From assembly GCF_011947265.1 (NCBI RefSeq), contig NZ_JAATHD010000020.1, forward strand, positions 1 to 64,000: a stretch of 64,000 nt of DNA, in the 5' to 3' direction. The DNA comes from Paenibacillus sp. HB172176. GTDB lineage: Bacteria; Bacillota; Bacilli; Paenibacillales; Paenibacillaceae. Positions 49,390-58,213 of the stretch are shown one piece after another. The number at the start of each line of letters is the position of its first letter. Within the stretch, counting starts at the first letter, position 1. The notes beneath the pieces were generated by a model. The model did no database searches. It was not told the origin of the DNA and worked only from the letters and a program-made list of their open reading frames with translations. Made by a program: the position numbers and the translations under genes.

Positions 49390-50700
49390 TTAAACCTCCA
49401 TTATAAACAGTTCAGGCTGACCCAGAAGCTGTTTGATATAGTTCATAAAGTTTTGCGCCGTTGCGCCGTCGATCAAGCGATGATCGAAGCTCAGGGACAA
49501 GGCCATAACTGGCGCTGCCACGATTTCACCGTCGCGTACAACGGCCTTCTCGGAAATACGGCCCGTTCCCAAAATCGCAACCTCAGGGAAGTTAATGACC
49601 GGCGTGAAGAACATGCCGCCGGCGGAGCCGATGTTGGAAATCGAGATCGTGCTGCCCTTAAGCTCATTGGCTGCAAGCTTGCCGTCGCGGCCGCGAGCTG
49701 CCAGATCACGAATGGAATCTGCAATCATGAACAGATTTTTGCGATCGGCATCCTCAATGACGGGAACGATGAGACCGTTGTCCGTATCGGTTGCAATACC
49801 GATATTGTAGTATTTGCGGTAGACGATTTCCTGCGACTCTTCGTCGAGCGTCGAGTTCAGGATCGGGAATTGACGGCAAGCCGCCACGAGCGCCTTCACG
49901 ATGAACGGCAGATACGTAAGCTTAGAGCCCTTCTTCTCCGCATAAGGCTTATATTTCGAACGCAGGGCGACAAGCTCGGTCACGTCGACTTCATCCATGA
50001 TGGTAACATGCGGCGCGGTATACACGGATTTCACCATGGCGTTCGCGATTACCTTGCGAATGCCTTTGAACGGCACGCGTTCTTCCGGACGATAAGGCGT
50101 TCCCGCAGCTACAGGCGCAGAAGCTTTCGAATCCGATTTCGCGCTTTCTGCCGCTTTGCCCTCTGTCGCAGCAACATTCGACTCTGCGGATGGAGCAGCC
50201 GCGCTTTCGCCGCCGTCGACATCCTCGCGTGTAATTCGGCCGTTCTTGCCTGTTCCTGTTACGTTCGTCAGATCAACGCCCTTCTCGCGGGCGTATTTGC
50301 GAACGCTTGGCGTCGCAAGCACCTGCGCTTTGGAGGAAGCAGTCTTTTCTCCCCCGGCAGATGGCTTAGAAGCCTCTGCTTCTACAGTAACAGCTTCCTT
50401 CTTCTCCTCTTCCTTGGAAGCCTCGGCCTCGTCATGAAGATGCTGATCCGGAACCTCGCCTTCCGCGTCGATGACTGCAACCACATCGCCGACCCGGCAT
50501 ACCTGTCCGTCCTTCACCAGTACCTCCAGGACCTTGCCGTTAACCGGGCTCGGAACTTCAACGATCGCTTTGTCGTTCTGCACTTCCATAATAATGTCAT
50601 CGTCCGTAATTACAGCATCGGGCTTGATATGCATCTTGATGATTTCGCCTTCATGCAAACCCTCGCCAAGCTCGGGAAATCGATATTCGAATTTAGCCAC
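49390..50700 (-). CDS. pdhC: pyruvate dehydrogenase E2, dihydrolipoamide acetyltransferase
   Basis: 436 residues. One N-terminal lipoyl domain (1-80; Lys44 in QNDKAIVE), an Ala/Glu-rich hinge (about 85-120), the E1/E3-binding domain (about 126-165; VRKYAREKGVDLTNVTGTGKNGRI), an Ala/Ser hinge, and the catalytic acyltransferase domain (about 205-436) with DHRLIDGATA near 405. It transfers the acetyl group to CoA and forms the structural core of the complex. Confidence 0.95.
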   Translation of the reverse strand: MAKFEYRFPELGEGLHEGEIIKMHIKPDAVITDDDIIMEVQNDKAIVEVPSPVNGKVLEVLVKDGQVCRVGDVVAVIDAEGEVPDQHLHDEAEASKEEEKKEAVTVEAEASKPSAGGEKTASSKAQVLATPSVRKYAREKGVDLTNVTGTGKNGRITREDVDGGESAAAPSAESNVAATEGKAAESAKSDSKASAPVAAGTPYRPEERVPFKGIRKVIANAMVKSVYTAPHVTIMDEVDVTELVALRSKYKPYAEKKGSKLTYLPFIVKALVAACRQFPILNSTLDEESQEIVYRKYYNIGIATDTDNGLIVPVIEDADRKNLFMIADSIRDLAARGRDGKLAANELKGSTISISNIGSAGGMFFTPVINFPEVAILGTGRISEKAVVRDGEIVAAPVMALSLSFDHRLIDGATAQNFMNYIKQLLGQPELFIMEV

Positions 50701-50754
50701 CTATGGCAACCTCCTTTGGTAGAAACGTATTTAAATCTCGAGATGAGTTTACAA

Positions 50755-51732
50755 TTAGAATTCCATCGTTTTCTTCACTGCCGCTTTAATGCGCGCCACA
50801 TTCGGCAGCCAAGCATCCTCGATTTGGGCAAAAGGATAAACCGTATCCGGTCCGGCTACGCGAAGCACTGGAGCTTCCAGATGCAAAATCGCCTTTTCGT
50901 TGATTTGCGCGATAACCTCGGCAGCTGCTCCCGCCGTTTTCTGGGCTTCTTGCACCACGATAACGCGATTCGTTTTCTGAATCGAAGCAACAAGCGTATC
51001 GATATCAAGCGGCATCAGCGTGCGAAGATCGATAACCTCCGCTTTCACGCCTTCCTTCTCCAGCTCTTCAGCCGCCTTGACTGCCGTGTGAACCATTAAT
51101 CCGTAAGCGATAATCGTTACGTCGCTGCCCTCGCGCACGACATTCGCTTTGCCGATCTCGACCGTATAATCGCCCTCAGGCACCTCGTCGCGGAACGCAT
51201 GATACAAGTTCAGATGCTCCATGAAGAATACGGGATCGTTGTCGCGAATCGCAGAGATTAGCAAGCCCTTCGCGTCATAGGGATTCGACGGGATTACAAC
51301 CTTCATGCCTGGCGTTTGCAGAGCCAAGCCCTCAAGTGAATCCGTATGAAGCTCGGCAGCTTTAACGCCGCCGCCGAAAGGCGTGCGGAATACGATCGGC
51401 GCGTTATAGCGGCCGCCGGAGCGGAAACGCATGCGCGCTGCCTGCACGAACATTTGGTCCAGAGCTTCATAAATGAAGCCGACAAACTGAATTTCCGCGA
51501 TTGGACGGAAGCCTTGCGTGCCCATGCCTACCGCCAAACCGCCGATTGCGGATTCCGCCAGCGGCGTGTCGAAGACGCGCTCCTCGCCGAATTCCGCTTG
51601 CAGACCTTCCGTAGCGCGGAATACGCCGCCTACCTTACCGACATCCTCACCGAACAGCACGACGTTCGGATCTCTCTTCAATTCGACCCGCATGGCGTCG
51701 CGGATTGCTTCTTTCATATTCATTTGAGCCAT
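50755..51732 (-). CDS. pdhB: pyruvate dehydrogenase E1 component, beta subunit
   Basis: 325 residues from ATG 51732, matching B. subtilis PdhB in length and start (MAQMNMKEAI); an in-frame TTG lies two codons upstream. GEDVGKVGGVFRATEGL, EIQFVGFIYEALDQMF and FGGGVKAAELHTDSLEGL are the usual motifs. With PdhA it forms the thiamine-diphosphate-dependent E1 that decarboxylates pyruvate. Confidence 0.95.
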   Translation of the reverse strand: MAQMNMKEAIRDAMRVELKRDPNVVLFGEDVGKVGGVFRATEGLQAEFGEERVFDTPLAESAIGGLAVGMGTQGFRPIAEIQFVGFIYEALDQMFVQAARMRFRSGGRYNAPIVFRTPFGGGVKAAELHTDSLEGLALQTPGMKVVIPSNPYDAKGLLISAIRDNDPVFFMEHLNLYHAFRDEVPEGDYTVEIGKANVVREGSDVTIIAYGLMVHTAVKAAEELEKEGVKAEVIDLRTLMPLDIDTLVASIQKTNRVIVVQEAQKTAGAAAEVIAQINEKAILHLEAPVLRVAGPDTVYPFAQIEDAWLPNVARIKAAVKKTMEF

Positions 51733-51763
51733 GTTCAATTGATCCTCCCTTACTTCGCGTTTG

Positions 51764-52840
51764 TTATTGGAAATCGGCCTTTTGCTCTTCCAGATATTTC
51801 GGCGTTGTCTCGTACATCGAGTCGATCAAGCCGGGAATCGTCATTTTCTCCGTTGCTTCGGCTTTCTTGATTTGCTCGGCTACCTTCGCCTTCGCCTCTT
51901 CCTTCACGCGCGCCGTGTCTTCGTCCGACCACAGGCCTTTGCTTTCGAGGAATTTGCCGAAGCGGATAAGCGGATCCTTAGGCGCCCATTCGTTCTCTTC
52001 GTCCTTCGTCCGATATTTCGACGTATCATCCGACATGGAATGCGGACGATAACGATACGTAACCATCTCGATCAAAGTCGCGCCTTCGCCGTTGCGGCCG
52101 CGTTCAGCAGCTTCACTGACCGCTTTGATCACGGCAAGAACGTCCATGCCGTCGACCTGAACGCCTTTGATGCCGGCAGCGACTGCTTTATGTGCAATGG
52201 ACATTGCGCCGGTCTGCTTCGCGAACGGAGTCGTAATCGCATAACCATTGTTCTGTACCACGTAGATGACCGGCAGCTTGAAAGCGCCCGCGAAGTTCAT
52301 GCCTTCGTAGAAATCGCCTTCGGAGGAACCGCCGTCTCCTGTATAAGTCATGACAACGCGCTTCTCGTTCTTCTTCTTGAACGCCATCGCGATGCCCGTA
52401 GCGTGCAGAATCTGAGCGCCGATAATAATTTGCGGCATGAGAACGTTAACATCCTCGGGCACCTGTCCGCCATGCTGATGACCGCGGGAATAGAGGAACG
52501 CTTGATATAACGGCAAGCCATGCCATACGATCTGCGGAATATCGCGGTAGCCCGGGCACAGGAAATCATCCTTGTTAACCGCGTATTCGCTGCCAATCAT
52601 GGACGCTTCCTGGCCGGATACAGGCGCGTAGAAGCCAAGGCGGCCTTGTCTGCCCAAATTTACGGCGCGCTCGTCCAATGTGCGCGTGAATACCATGCGG
52701 TACATAATTTCTTTCAGTTGATCATCCGTCAACTCCGGCATATCATCCGCGTTTACGACTTCTCCATCGAGAGACAGCACGGACAGCGGCGTTACCGGTT
52801 CCGTCTGAACTTCGTATGGCAACTTGGTCTTTTTGCTCAT
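51764..52840 (-). CDS. pdhA: pyruvate dehydrogenase E1 component, alpha subunit
   Basis: 358 residues. The thiamine diphosphate-Mg motif GDGGSSEGDFYEGMNFAGAFKLPVIYVVQNN and the phosphorylation-loop-like YRYRPHSMSDD segment are present, with FYAPVSGQEASMIGSE near the N-terminus. First gene of pdhABCD, about 30 bp from pdhB, transcribed from the promoter at 52898-52927. The complex feeds acetyl-CoA into the TCA cycle. Confidence 0.95.
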   Translation of the reverse strand: MSKKTKLPYEVQTEPVTPLSVLSLDGEVVNADDMPELTDDQLKEIMYRMVFTRTLDERAVNLGRQGRLGFYAPVSGQEASMIGSEYAVNKDDFLCPGYRDIPQIVWHGLPLYQAFLYSRGHQHGGQVPEDVNVLMPQIIIGAQILHATGIAMAFKKKNEKRVVMTYTGDGGSSEGDFYEGMNFAGAFKLPVIYVVQNNGYAITTPFAKQTGAMSIAHKAVAAGIKGVQVDGMDVLAVIKAVSEAAERGRNGEGATLIEMVTYRYRPHSMSDDTSKYRTKDEENEWAPKDPLIRFGKFLESKGLWSDEDTARVKEEAKAKVAEQIKKAEATEKMTIPGLIDSMYETTPKYLEEQKADFQ

Positions 52841-52897
52841 TTTGAACGCTCACCTCAATCGAAATATTTGAAATACAGGGTACTCTGTTATAGAATT

Positions 52898-52927
52898 ATT
52901 ATAAACCTGTTATGCATGAATGGTCAA
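52898..52927 (-). promoter_or_regulatory. promoter of pdhABCD
   Basis: On the minus strand TTGACC (52927-52922), 18-nt spacer, TATAAT (52903-52898), about 60 bp before the pdhA ATG. The rest of the 280-bp gap to the esterase gene (52928-53124) is AT-rich with no further recognised element. Confidence 0.65.
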
Positions 52928-53124
52928 AGCAAAACAGGAATAATCCGCTGTTTTTTAACTAACAATTGATCTACTATTAAGGAATTGTATATGCAACAGA
53001 CTTCCAAAAAGACTATAACAGAATAATACAAATGACAGCAGCACAGACTCCGCCCCTTGATCACCTTACTATTGTTTACCCACTACGACCGCATTCCATT
53101 CAATATAAGCGAGGAGAATTCAAG

Positions 53125-53862
53125 ATGACTGAACAGAAATATTTGAAACGAACGATTCTGAAAGAAACGGTAAACAGCCGCTATCTGACCGAAGGAGAAC
53201 GCAATCTTAGAATCTTCCTTCCTCCCGGCTACAATGAACTGCTCAGCTATCCTGTTCTGTATTGTCAGGACGGAGAGGATTTCTTCAACTTTGGAAGAGT
53301 GGCTACGATTGCGACGCAGCTCATTCTCGACGAAGGACTCGAGCCGTTCCTCATCGTCGGCGTGGATGTCAACAAGAAGAATCGCACGGAGGAATACGCT
53401 CCGGACGGCAGCCGCCACCAGGCCTATCTCCGTTTCTTCGCGGAGGAGCTTCTCCCCTATATCGAGGAGCGGTATCCCGTACGGAAAGAAGCGAATTTCC
53501 GAATTCTCGCCGGCGATTCGCTCGGCGGAACCGTTTCGCTTCAGCTCGCTCTCGCCTATCCCGAGCTGTTCCGGCATGTTATGTCGCTGTCCGGCGCCTT
53601 CTACGCCAGCGCGCAGAACGAAATCGTGAACAGCATGGATCTCGGCTGGCTGAATATGTACATGATCGTCGGCTTGCAGGAAACCGATTATGAAACCGAT
53701 CGAGGCGTCTTCGATTTCGTCGCGCTCAATCGCAATATGAAAGCCCTGCTGGAGCTGAAGCAGGCGAAGCTTTTTTACGAAGAGAAGGACGGCAAGCATC
53801 AGTGGGGCTTTTGGCAGAAGGAGCTCCCTCAGGCGCTGCGGCATTTCATCGAAATCGAATAG
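53125..53862 (+). CDS. esterase (Fes/YbbA-like alpha/beta hydrolase)
   Basis: 245 residues from ATG 53125 (GAGGAG with 8-nt spacing). Alpha/beta hydrolase of the enterochelin-esterase-like/esterase D group: LRIFLPPGYNELLSYPVLYCQDGEDFFNFG, nucleophile Ser132 in AGDSLGGTVS, and the catalytic His in GKHQWGFW. No signal peptide; cytoplasmic. The substrate is unknown; siderophore or carbohydrate esters are hydrolysed by relatives. Divergent from pdhABCD. Confidence 0.87.
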   Translation: MTEQKYLKRTILKETVNSRYLTEGERNLRIFLPPGYNELLSYPVLYCQDGEDFFNFGRVATIATQLILDEGLEPFLIVGVDVNKKNRTEEYAPDGSRHQAYLRFFAEELLPYIEERYPVRKEANFRILAGDSLGGTVSLQLALAYPELFRHVMSLSGAFYASAQNEIVNSMDLGWLNMYMIVGLQETDYETDRGVFDFVALNRNMKALLELKQAKLFYEEKDGKHQWGFWQKELPQALRHFIEIE

Positions 53863-53890
53863 GAAAGAAAAAGCGGCTTGGAAATGGATG

Positions 53891-54391
53891 CTATCCCTGT
53901 TCCAAGCCCCTTTTAATTTGTTCCAGAAGCGCTTTGCAGCCCTGCTCGACAAGCTCGAATACATAATCGAATCTGCCGTCGTAATAGGGGTCCGGCACTT
54001 CGTCCACTCCGCTGTCAGGGAGCAAATTCATGAACGTCATAAGCTTTGTCGAACCATTCGACGCTTGCTCGTCGTTCAGGTTGAAAATTCGCCGAACATC
54101 CTTCAGGTTTTTGTGATCCATGCACAGAATATATTGGAAGGCTTCCTTATCTTCCGGAATGACAAGCCGGGCTTTCATATTCTCATAAGAGATATGATGC
54201 CGCTGAAGCACCTTGCGCGTGCCCTCATGCGGAATGCTCCCAAGATGCCAGTCGCCGGTGCCGGCCGAATCCACTCGAATTTGGCCGTCTAATCCTTCTT
54301 GCTCCACCAAATGCCTCATGACAGCTTCAGCCATAGGCGATCTGCAAATATTGCCGAGACATACAAACAAAACATTGACTCTATTCTCCAT
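53891..54391 (-). CDS. low-molecular-weight protein tyrosine phosphatase
   Basis: 166 residues. P-loop CLGNICRS with Cys11 and Arg17, and the general acid Asp in VPDPYYDG near 132-139. Dephosphorylates protein tyrosine or arginine (YwlE-type) or small phosphates (YfkJ-type); the sequence does not decide which. ATG 54391 follows a GAAGAAG-type site. Convergent with the esterase, divergent from thiN. Confidence 0.92.
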   Translation of the reverse strand: MENRVNVLFVCLGNICRSPMAEAVMRHLVEQEGLDGQIRVDSAGTGDWHLGSIPHEGTRKVLQRHHISYENMKARLVIPEDKEAFQYILCMDHKNLKDVRRIFNLNDEQASNGSTKLMTFMNLLPDSGVDEVPDPYYDGRFDYVFELVEQGCKALLEQIKRGLEQG

Positions 54392-54509
54392 CTTCTTCCC
54401 CTTCTCTTCTCGATTCTTCTTCCCTGACTGAATAAGTCGTACGCTTAACGTTGTTGACTGGCAGCCGCAGCGATATACTGAATGGGATTATGAAAACTGG
54501 GAGGCCATT

Positions 54510-55148
54510 ATGCACTCACGCATTGTTATCGTTTCTGGCGGTCATCTGGACGACTGGGCGCTCGAGCAGTTCGATAGTTCCGATTTCATCATAGCAGCGG
54601 ACAGAGGGGCGGACTTTCTCGTTCGGCACGGCGTTAATCCCGATATTGCGATAGGTGACTTCGATTCCGTCTCGCCCGAAGCATTCGAACGCATTCAAGC
54701 CTGCAGTGGAAAAACAATCGCATGTGATCCGATTGACAAAAACGATACGGATACGGAAATGGCTATGCGGCTTGCGCTGGATATACATCCGGGCGTCATT
54801 CTGCTCTTGGGCGCAACGGGAACACGCTTCGATCATACGCTGGCCAATGTTCATTTGCTCGCTTTAGCTGCCGATATCGGCATAGAAGCCATCCTGCGGG
54901 ACAAGCATAACGAAATACGGCTGGTCGTCGATCAATGCCGCATGAAAGCGGGCCCGTATACTCAAGTTTCGCTGCTTCCCTTGTCGGAAAAGGTTACCGG
55001 CATTTCGTTAATCGGGTTTCAATATCCGCTTCACGACGCAACGCTTTCAATCGGTCAATCGCTCGGAATCAGCAATGTGCTGCTGGAAAGCGAAGGCTTT
55101 ATTCAAATTGCGCAAGGCAAGCTGCTTGTCATCGCCAGCATGGACTAA
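54510..55148 (+). CDS. thiN: thiamine diphosphokinase
   Basis: 212 residues. TPK catalytic domain with IVSGG, AADRGADFLVRHGVNPDIAIGDFDSV (substrate and Mg site), DKNDTDTEMAM and GATGTRFDHTLANV, and a C-terminal thiamine-binding domain. Converts thiamine and ATP to thiamine diphosphate, the cofactor of the pyruvate dehydrogenase encoded nearby. GGGAGG precedes ATG 54510. Equivalent to B. subtilis YloS/ThiN. Confidence 0.92.
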   Translation: MHSRIVIVSGGHLDDWALEQFDSSDFIIAADRGADFLVRHGVNPDIAIGDFDSVSPEAFERIQACSGKTIACDPIDKNDTDTEMAMRLALDIHPGVILLLGATGTRFDHTLANVHLLALAADIGIEAILRDKHNEIRLVVDQCRMKAGPYTQVSLLPLSEKVTGISLIGFQYPLHDATLSIGQSLGISNVLLESEGFIQIAQGKLLVIASMD

Positions 55149-55163
55149 TCCTCATTGGCCAAT

Positions 55164-55943
55164 CTACACATGGATCGCTAATCCTTCATGGGCATATTCG
55201 ATATATTCGGGCAATGCCCTGCGCTCGCGAATATCAATGTCATGGGATAGATGCGTGAGCAGCATCCGGCCGGGCTTCCACTTCGCGGCATGCTCGATCG
55301 CCTCCGTTACATCGTAGAGCGATCTTGACTCGCGTGCGTAAGGCTCCTTGTAAAAGCTTGTGCCAAGTATCAGAAGATCCACCTCCCGCAGCGGCTCTTG
55401 CTGCTGCTCCGTCAGATCGATCGAGTCCGGGCAATAAACCCATTTGAATCCGGATTCCATCGAATCAAAGCGAAAGGCGTAGGAATAGCCGTTCTTGCCG
55501 TGATTCACGCGCCAAGCCCGAACGGTCCATTCGCCGATTCGCAATCCTTCGTCGATAGCAATAAACGCCATCCGGGAAGTCAGCCAAGGGAATCGCGCAT
55601 GGATCTCCGGTATCACTTCAGCAGGACAATAGACCTCGCCGCGCCTCTCCGTCCATCTGCACACATCATACCATTCCACCAAGCCCCCGATATGGTCGAA
55701 ATGGCCATGCGTCAGGAGCAAACGGTCGATGCCGCGAAGACCGGCGAGCTCCATCTGCTTGCTCCAGTCCGGTCCGCAATCGATCCATGTGGTTCCCGTT
55801 TCCTCATTCGACATCTGCAGCGAAGGACGTAATCTTCTGTTGATTCCCTGCGGAGATCTCGCGCCTGCGCATATTCCGCAGTCACAGTAGACGCGAGGCA
55901 CGCCTTGCGAATCTCCCGTGCCGCGAAAGATCAGCTTGGTCAT
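55164..55943 (-). CDS. PhnP-like MBL-fold hydrolase
   Basis: 259 residues from ATG 55943, which overlaps the stop codon of the GNAT gene (ATGA). FRGTGDSQGVPRVYCDCGICAGA (zinc-site Cys residues of the PhnP/MBL group) precedes the metal motif LLTHGHFDHIGG; further ligands lie in RVNHGKNG and WVYCPDSID. PhnP cleaves cyclic ribose phosphates in phosphonate degradation; here no phn genes are adjacent and the substrate is unknown. Last gene of a nitrilase-GNAT-GNAT-MBL run. Confidence 0.87.
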   Translation of the reverse strand: MTKLIFRGTGDSQGVPRVYCDCGICAGARSPQGINRRLRPSLQMSNEETGTTWIDCGPDWSKQMELAGLRGIDRLLLTHGHFDHIGGLVEWYDVCRWTERRGEVYCPAEVIPEIHARFPWLTSRMAFIAIDEGLRIGEWTVRAWRVNHGKNGYSYAFRFDSMESGFKWVYCPDSIDLTEQQQEPLREVDLLILGTSFYKEPYARESRSLYDVTEAIEHAAKWKPGRMLLTHLSHDIDIRERRALPEYIEYAHEGLAIHV

Positions 55944-56617
55944 AGCGGCAACAGCTCGAGCTTCCCACGCGACTGAAGCTGCTCCATCATCGACAGCCAT
56001 TCCTTGGGCTTGTGCGGAAGAGCCGTGTAGTAACGGTCTAGAAAGCGATGCACGAGAGACGAATCAATGGTTTCGAGCTCTTCCTCGCTCGGCAAGAAGC
56101 AAAGATCAAGCTCCTCCACAGCCTTACCTTCATGATCCCAGGAAGGATGCACATAGCGCATGTCAAGCCGCTTATAGCCCATATGAGACAGCACCTCTCG
56201 CCGCACGTATGGATTCATTGGCGAGACGCCGCCGAAGCTATAATTGCCGGCCCGCTCAGCGTCATACACCTCGGCGAACATGCCTAAAGGTTCGGTACCG
56301 GATTGCAAGGCGAGCTGCCGCAAATCCTTTTCCCGCTCCCTGAACAAAAATCTCCCAATGCCAAGACCGGACTTGCCGATAATCGTGAAATCGGTCATTG
56401 CTACGCACAAATCCGTATAATAGCGATATTCCGTCGCGCCAACGACCTCGCTTCCGTGCAAAGCGGCATACACATGAATCGCCGGGTCCTCCAGCGGCTC
56501 ACGCCATAATTCGTATGCCAGCACCTCCTCTGCTGGAAATATCGTCTGAAGCAGATGATGCACGCCGCGAAAATGCGGATGCTCGATAGATGCAATTCTC
56601 TCGTAGTTTAATGCCAT
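55940..56617 (-). CDS. GNAT family acetyltransferase
   Basis: 225 residues, a larger GNAT. A motif-A-like segment IIGKSGLGIGRFLFRERE near 78-95 and GNYSFGGVSPMNPYVRREVLSHMGYKRLDMRY; the C-terminal part (WSMMEQLQSRGKL) is atypical. Acceptor unknown. It lies directly between the second GNAT gene and the PhnP-like hydrolase, overlapping the latter by 4 bp, which argues for co-expression. Confidence 0.7.
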   Translation of the reverse strand: MALNYERIASIEHPHFRGVHHLLQTIFPAEEVLAYELWREPLEDPAIHVYAALHGSEVVGATEYRYYTDLCVAMTDFTIIGKSGLGIGRFLFREREKDLRQLALQSGTEPLGMFAEVYDAERAGNYSFGGVSPMNPYVRREVLSHMGYKRLDMRYVHPSWDHEGKAVEELDLCFLPSEEELETIDSSLVHRFLDRYYTALPHKPKEWLSMMEQLQSRGKLELLPL

Positions 56618-56620
56618 TAA

Positions 56621-57271
56621 CTATCGCTCCATTCTAAAAGGATTTCGCCATTCCATAAGGACGGCATTGTTGCGGGATTCTTCATCGTCCAAGTAGTCGG
56701 TCAGCACGCCAACCGGCATTCTGCCGCAGCGAAGCAAGAAGGATAGGACTGGATCCTGCCATTCCCCCGCCACGACGCGTCTTACGTATTGCTCGGGATT
56801 CGCCTCGCTTGCCCGGCTCGAATATCCTGGCATTCTTCCGCCGCCCAGCAGCCGCGCAAGACCGAGCTGCACAACCGTTTCATACATCGATTGCATCAGA
56901 ATTTTGCCAAGCCCCGTTTTCCGCAGCCAAGGGACCACGCATAAATCAACCACATAGAGACAATCACCGCCGCTGTCATGATTGCGAATATAGCCATGAT
57001 CGGTAATCTCCGCCCATGAATGCTTCTCTTGGTAATCGTTCCAGTTCACGATCAACCCCGTCATAGAGCCGACGATCTCCCCGTCGAGCTCGGCGCATAA
57101 CGCACCTTCGGGGAACCGGGTTACATGTTCCCCGAGCTGCCCATGATTCCACAGCAGCTCCTCGGGAAACGGAGGCGGAAAGCAAGCCCTCTGCACCTCG
57201 ATCATTCCGTCAAAATCCAAATCAATATAATTGCGAACGCATGCAAGTCGAGGACGACCTTCGACTCCCAA
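56621..57271 (-). CDS. GNAT domain of a split nitrilase/GNAT pair
   Basis: 216 residues from TTG 57271, set by AAGGAG with 6-nt spacing. VRNYIDLDFDGMIEVQRACFPPPFPEELLW and the acetyl-CoA region LCVVPWLRKTGLGKILMQSMYE are typical of the GNAT half of bifunctional GNAT/carbon-nitrogen hydrolase proteins (B. subtilis YhcX type, where GNAT is N-terminal). Here the two functions are separate genes in the order nitrilase then GNAT. Confidence 0.8.
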   Translation of the reverse strand: MGVEGRPRLACVRNYIDLDFDGMIEVQRACFPPPFPEELLWNHGQLGEHVTRFPEGALCAELDGEIVGSMTGLIVNWNDYQEKHSWAEITDHGYIRNHDSGGDCLYVVDLCVVPWLRKTGLGKILMQSMYETVVQLGLARLLGGGRMPGYSSRASEANPEQYVRRVVAGEWQDPVLSFLLRCGRMPVGVLTDYLDDEESRNNAVLMEWRNPFRMER

Positions 57272-57310
57272 ATAAAACTCCTTCTTCAGAACGGCACACC
57301 GCCTTCCAAG

Positions 57311-58177
57311 CTATTTCCAGGTTGGATAAATATCCGGTCTGCGATCAAGCCAGGGCCTGACCGATCCATTTTTGCGCACCTCGTCAAGCAATTGCAAATC
57401 CAGATCTCCGACCACCAGCATATCGTCGTTGAGCAAGCCTTCGGCAATAATGCCGCCTGGCGGGAACGGAATATCGTTCGGAGCGATGATAGCCGCCTGA
57501 CCAAAATTCGCCCGCATGAAATCCACTTTGCGAAGCGATCCTACCGTGCCGGTCGTCACGACATACATTTGATTTTCAACCGTTCTCGCATGACAGCAAT
57601 ACCGCACGCGGTAAAAGCCGTGACGATCATCCGTGCAGGAAGGACAGAATATAACATCCGCTCCCTTGGATCGCACAATGCGAACCAGCTCGGGAAATTC
57701 AATATCATAGCAGGTCAGCATCGCAATCTTGCCGTAATGGGTCTGGAACACCTCTATGCCGTCTGCCGGCGACATGTTCCACTCCTCTACCTCGGTCGGC
57801 GTAAGATGAACCTTGCCTTGCGTATCCACCTTGCCGTCCGGATGGAACAGATGCGCGACATTTTGCCTGCTGCCGTCGGCGCATTGACGCACATGGGTGC
57901 CGCCTATGATATAGATTTGGTAGATTTCGGCCAATTTAGTGAACAGCGCAAGATAAGCCTCCGTGAACGACGGCAATTGTTCGAAAGCATGCGGATTGCC
58001 ATTCTCGTCGCTGATGGAAAGCAGCTGTGTTGTAAGAAATTCGGGGAAAAGCAAGAATTGCACGCCATACTCGGACGCGTTGCGAACCGAATGGGTTACC
58101 TGCTCCTCGAACTCGGCAAAACTGTCGATGTCTGTAAGCTTATATTGTACTGCAGCCGTGCGAAATCTCACATGCAT
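57311..58177 (-). CDS. carbon-nitrogen hydrolase (nitrilase superfamily)
   Basis: 288 residues. Catalytic triad Glu46 (LLFPEFLT), Lys122 (QGKVHLTPTE) and Cys156 (LTCYDIEFPE). Closest in pattern to the C-terminal half of YhcX-type GNAT/nitrilase fusions. Amidase substrate unknown. First gene of the nitrilase-GNAT-GNAT-MBL run; the GNAT gene starts 40 bp downstream. Confidence 0.9.
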   Translation of the reverse strand: MHVRFRTAAVQYKLTDIDSFAEFEEQVTHSVRNASEYGVQFLLFPEFLTTQLLSISDENGNPHAFEQLPSFTEAYLALFTKLAEIYQIYIIGGTHVRQCADGSRQNVAHLFHPDGKVDTQGKVHLTPTEVEEWNMSPADGIEVFQTHYGKIAMLTCYDIEFPELVRIVRSKGADVIFCPSCTDDRHGFYRVRYCCHARTVENQMYVVTTGTVGSLRKVDFMRANFGQAAIIAPNDIPFPPGGIIAEGLLNDDMLVVGDLDLQLLDEVRKNGSVRPWLDRRPDIYPTWK

Positions 58178-58213
58178 CCCTCATTTCTCTTCCGTTCTCC
58201 CGGTTTCTTTCTC

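Noticed and set aside
47986..51099. Long plus-strand frames (up to 548 codons) opposite pdhC and pdhD
   Set aside because: Antisense shadows of well-supported genes; composition (Arg/His/Cys rich) is not protein-like and there is no ribosome binding site.
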